Source: Parvibaculum sp049671045 (lineage in GTDB: Bacteria; Pseudomonadota; Alphaproteobacteria; Parvibaculales; Parvibaculaceae). Taken from it: DNA of 64,000 nucleotides. The stretch covers positions 62,001 through 126,000 of the forward strand of contig NZ_JBATUH010000018.1 in assembly GCF_049671045.1 (NCBI RefSeq). Direction: 5' to 3'. The stretch's first letter is position 1, and each line of letters opens with the position of its first letter. Positions 62,265 through 64,000 of this stretch are shown here, piece by piece. The position numbers and the translations under genes are program-made. The notes beneath the pieces were generated by a model. That model saw only the letters and a program-made list of their open reading frames with translations. It did no database searches and was not told the origin of the DNA.

Positions 62265-63965
62265 TCAGAACGACATACCCATCGAGAAATACACACGCGG
62301 ATCGCGATCTCCCTCGGCTGCGACCACTCGTGTCAGAGGCTTCGCCACTTCCAGCGAGAGCTTTGCCCGGTCCCAGGCTGCAAGACGCACGCCAACGCCG
62401 GCGGAAGCGAGAGATTCACGCTGCTTCTCGCCGGGCAGAGGCTGCACCCGCCAGACCGCGCCGCCTTCGTAAAAGCCGTAGAACTGCACGCCCGACACGA
62501 AATCCGCCCGCTCGATCGCGTTCCACTGCAGCTCGGCCTTGCCGCCGAGGCCCTTGTCGCCCGTCAGCTCCGACGGGTCGTAGCCGCGGCCATAAACGAG
62601 ACCGCCGAGGCCGAACTGTTCCGAAGAGAGAAGACTGTCTCCGAACGACGTCTGGCCGATCGCGCCGACCAGCAGATTGACGTCGGTGATGAGCGGCTGC
62701 AGGCGCGTCACCTCGAAATTGACGCGATGGAACTTGCCATCGGCATTGAGGCGCGAGCGATTGGCGTCCGACATGGTGGAGGCGCCGAACACGTCGAGCC
62801 CCTGCGTGAAGCTCGCCGACAGCGTGGAGTAGCCGCCCCATGTGTCGAGGGCGTTCACATAGACGCCCGCATTGACCGACCGCACATGGTCGTTGAAGAG
62901 CGGCTTCACGAGAGCGTCGTCGGACTTGGAGTCGCGGCTCGTCACCCCGCCCTGCACGATGACGTTGAGATCGCGCGAGCGGATGAAGGGATAAGAGAGC
63001 GACGCCTCGAAGGTGGTCGCGCGGCCGCGCGTATCGAGCAGCGCCAGTGTGGAGCCGGGCTCCGTGCGCGTGTGGCTGAGCATCGTGTAGAAGCGCAGGC
63101 CCGAAGCGTTGAGCGGCTGATCGAAGCTGATCGCGCCGAATGCGACCTCGGGGCCGCCCTGGGGCGCCACCACCGCCGTCAGCCCGAGCTGGCCGGCCGT
63201 GCCGAACACGTCATTGGCGAAGACCGCGCCGGTGATCTCGATCGGGCCCAGATATTTCGACCCGCGATTGTCGACGCCGATATAGGCGTTGAACGGATGA
63301 CGCTCGGCGAGAAGCGTGAGATCGGCCGCGCCCGGCGTCGTCGCCGAGGGGGTCAGAACGCTGCGGATCCTGAACCCGGCGAGGTCCTGCGCGAGCAGCA
63401 ATTCGCGCTCGAGCACTTCGGCCGTGAGCGGCCTGATCGCCGCGATACGCCGGCCATGCTCCTCGAGGAGGGAGCGGGCGCCGCCCGCATCGCCTTCGAT
63501 CGTCACCTTGTCGATGAAGCCTTCGACGATCTTGATCTGGAGCTTGCCGTCATTGATGCGCTGGGTCGGAACGATGGCGCGGGCGAGAATGTAGCCCTGC
63601 GCGCGATAGGTGGCGGTCACGCGGCTCGCCAGCTCGAAGACCTGCACGAGCGAGATCTCCTTGCCGATATAGTCCTTGGCGATGCCCTGGAGCGTCGCAT
63701 CGGGCAGCGTCGCATTGCCTTCGAACGAAACGCTCGTCAGGGTGAAACGATGCGCGGCGGCACCTTCGGGCGCCTTCTGCTCGGGGCCTGCGGGAATTTC
63801 GATCGGAACACCAACGGACGGTGCTTCCTGCTGCGGGCGCAATCTCTCGCCTTCACGGCTCGGATTGACGGCGCTGTTGATATCGACCGCCTGCACGGCG
63901 CCGGCCGAGAACAGAAGACCCGCGACAGCAAAGATGGTGGCGCAGCCTACGCGATGAAGTTTCAT
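62265..63965 (-). CDS. TpsB outer-membrane translocator (ShlB/FhaC/HecB family)
   Basis: This 566-residue Omp85-superfamily pore has a signal peptide (1 to about 26, ending GAVQA) and a Pro/Gln-rich linker. POTRA 1 begins FTLTSVSFEGNATLPDATLQ and POTRA 2 includes KLQIKIVEGFIDKVTIEGDA. A 16-strand barrel follows, with the L6 segment VYGRGYDPSELTGDKGLGG (the GRGYD counterpart of VRGY) and a terminal aromatic RVYFSMGMSF. It secretes the neighbouring TpsA across the outer membrane. GGGGCGGGGGA lies before ATG 63965. tpsA follows by 80 bp, so the pair is an operon. The promoter lies outside the window. Confidence 0.93.
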   Translation of the reverse strand: MKLHRVGCATIFAVAGLLFSAGAVQAVDINSAVNPSREGERLRPQQEAPSVGVPIEIPAGPEQKAPEGAAAHRFTLTSVSFEGNATLPDATLQGIAKDYIGKEISLVQVFELASRVTATYRAQGYILARAIVPTQRINDGKLQIKIVEGFIDKVTIEGDAGGARSLLEEHGRRIAAIRPLTAEVLERELLLAQDLAGFRIRSVLTPSATTPGAADLTLLAERHPFNAYIGVDNRGSKYLGPIEITGAVFANDVFGTAGQLGLTAVVAPQGGPEVAFGAISFDQPLNASGLRFYTMLSHTRTEPGSTLALLDTRGRATTFEASLSYPFIRSRDLNVIVQGGVTSRDSKSDDALVKPLFNDHVRSVNAGVYVNALDTWGGYSTLSASFTQGLDVFGASTMSDANRSRLNADGKFHRVNFEVTRLQPLITDVNLLVGAIGQTSFGDSLLSSEQFGLGGLVYGRGYDPSELTGDKGLGGKAELQWNAIERADFVSGVQFYGFYEGGAVWRVQPLPGEKQRESLASAGVGVRLAAWDRAKLSLEVAKPLTRVVAAEGDRDPRVYFSMGMSF

Positions 63966-64000
63966 TCCCCCGCCCCTCAAGCCCCGAAAGTCCGGGCCGC

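Overview
The window is GC-rich, densely packed, Gram-negative chromosomal DNA. The most likely source is an alphaproteobacterium, perhaps of the Hyphomicrobiales/Parvibaculum type. This is inferred from codon use, the gene families (CoxD/CoxE pair, Pot-type ABC operon, NodT-type efflux lipoprotein, two-partner secretion adhesin) and a composite palindromic intergenic repeat near 12.0 kb. No rRNA, tRNA or CRISPR array was found, and there is no complete mobile element.

Layout. 0-6.3 kb: a CoxE-like (partial)/MoxR ATPase pair, a fused beta-oxidation enzyme, a limonene-epoxide-hydrolase-like enzyme, a LigE-like glutathione transferase, and two orphan phage-tail-like genes. 6.3-13 kb: a polyamine-type ABC transporter operon (aldehyde dehydrogenase, potA, potD, potB, potC) with an upstream LysR regulator. 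13-18.2 kb: a lytic transglycosylase lipoprotein and a galactoside-hydrolysis island (GH42 beta-galactosidase divergent from a YciI protein and a GH4 alpha-galactosidase). 18.2-23.2 kb: a manC-hldE-galT-galK operon joining GDP-mannose and heptose activation to galactose catabolism.

23.6-41.8 kb: a membrane histidine kinase, then a large exopolysaccharide/O-antigen-type locus. galU-ugd are on the plus strand. A long minus-strand run follows: bi-domain oxidoreductase, heparinase-like protein, wecB, wecC, wecG, gmd, fcl, a second gmd-like gene and a WcaJ-type initiating transferase. A divergent adenylate-forming (CapK-like) gene comes next. Together these would supply UDP-Glc, UDP-GlcA, UDP-ManNAcA and GDP-fucose, and WcaJ would start the lipid-linked chain. 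No flippase, polymerase or further glycosyltransferase is seen. The locus ends at a truncated IS1595-type transposase and an AT-rich patch.

42.6-54.4 kb: a chemoreceptor, a FUSC-family membrane protein, another phage-like gene, a fumarylacetoacetase-family hydrolase, a surface-antigen-like protein, a small membrane protein, and a tripartite RND efflux operon (MFP-RND-OMF-TetR). A perfect inverted repeat lies in its promoter. 54.5-64 kb: a two-partner secretion system, with TpsB upstream of a roughly 2560-residue TpsA exoprotein built from repeated beta-helix modules.

The most interesting features are the modular TpsA, with a possible hairpin at its start; the efflux operon with its operator and terminal repressor gene; the complete wecB-wecC-wecG cassette next to lyase-like and adenylating genes; and the scattered phage-tail-like orphans.
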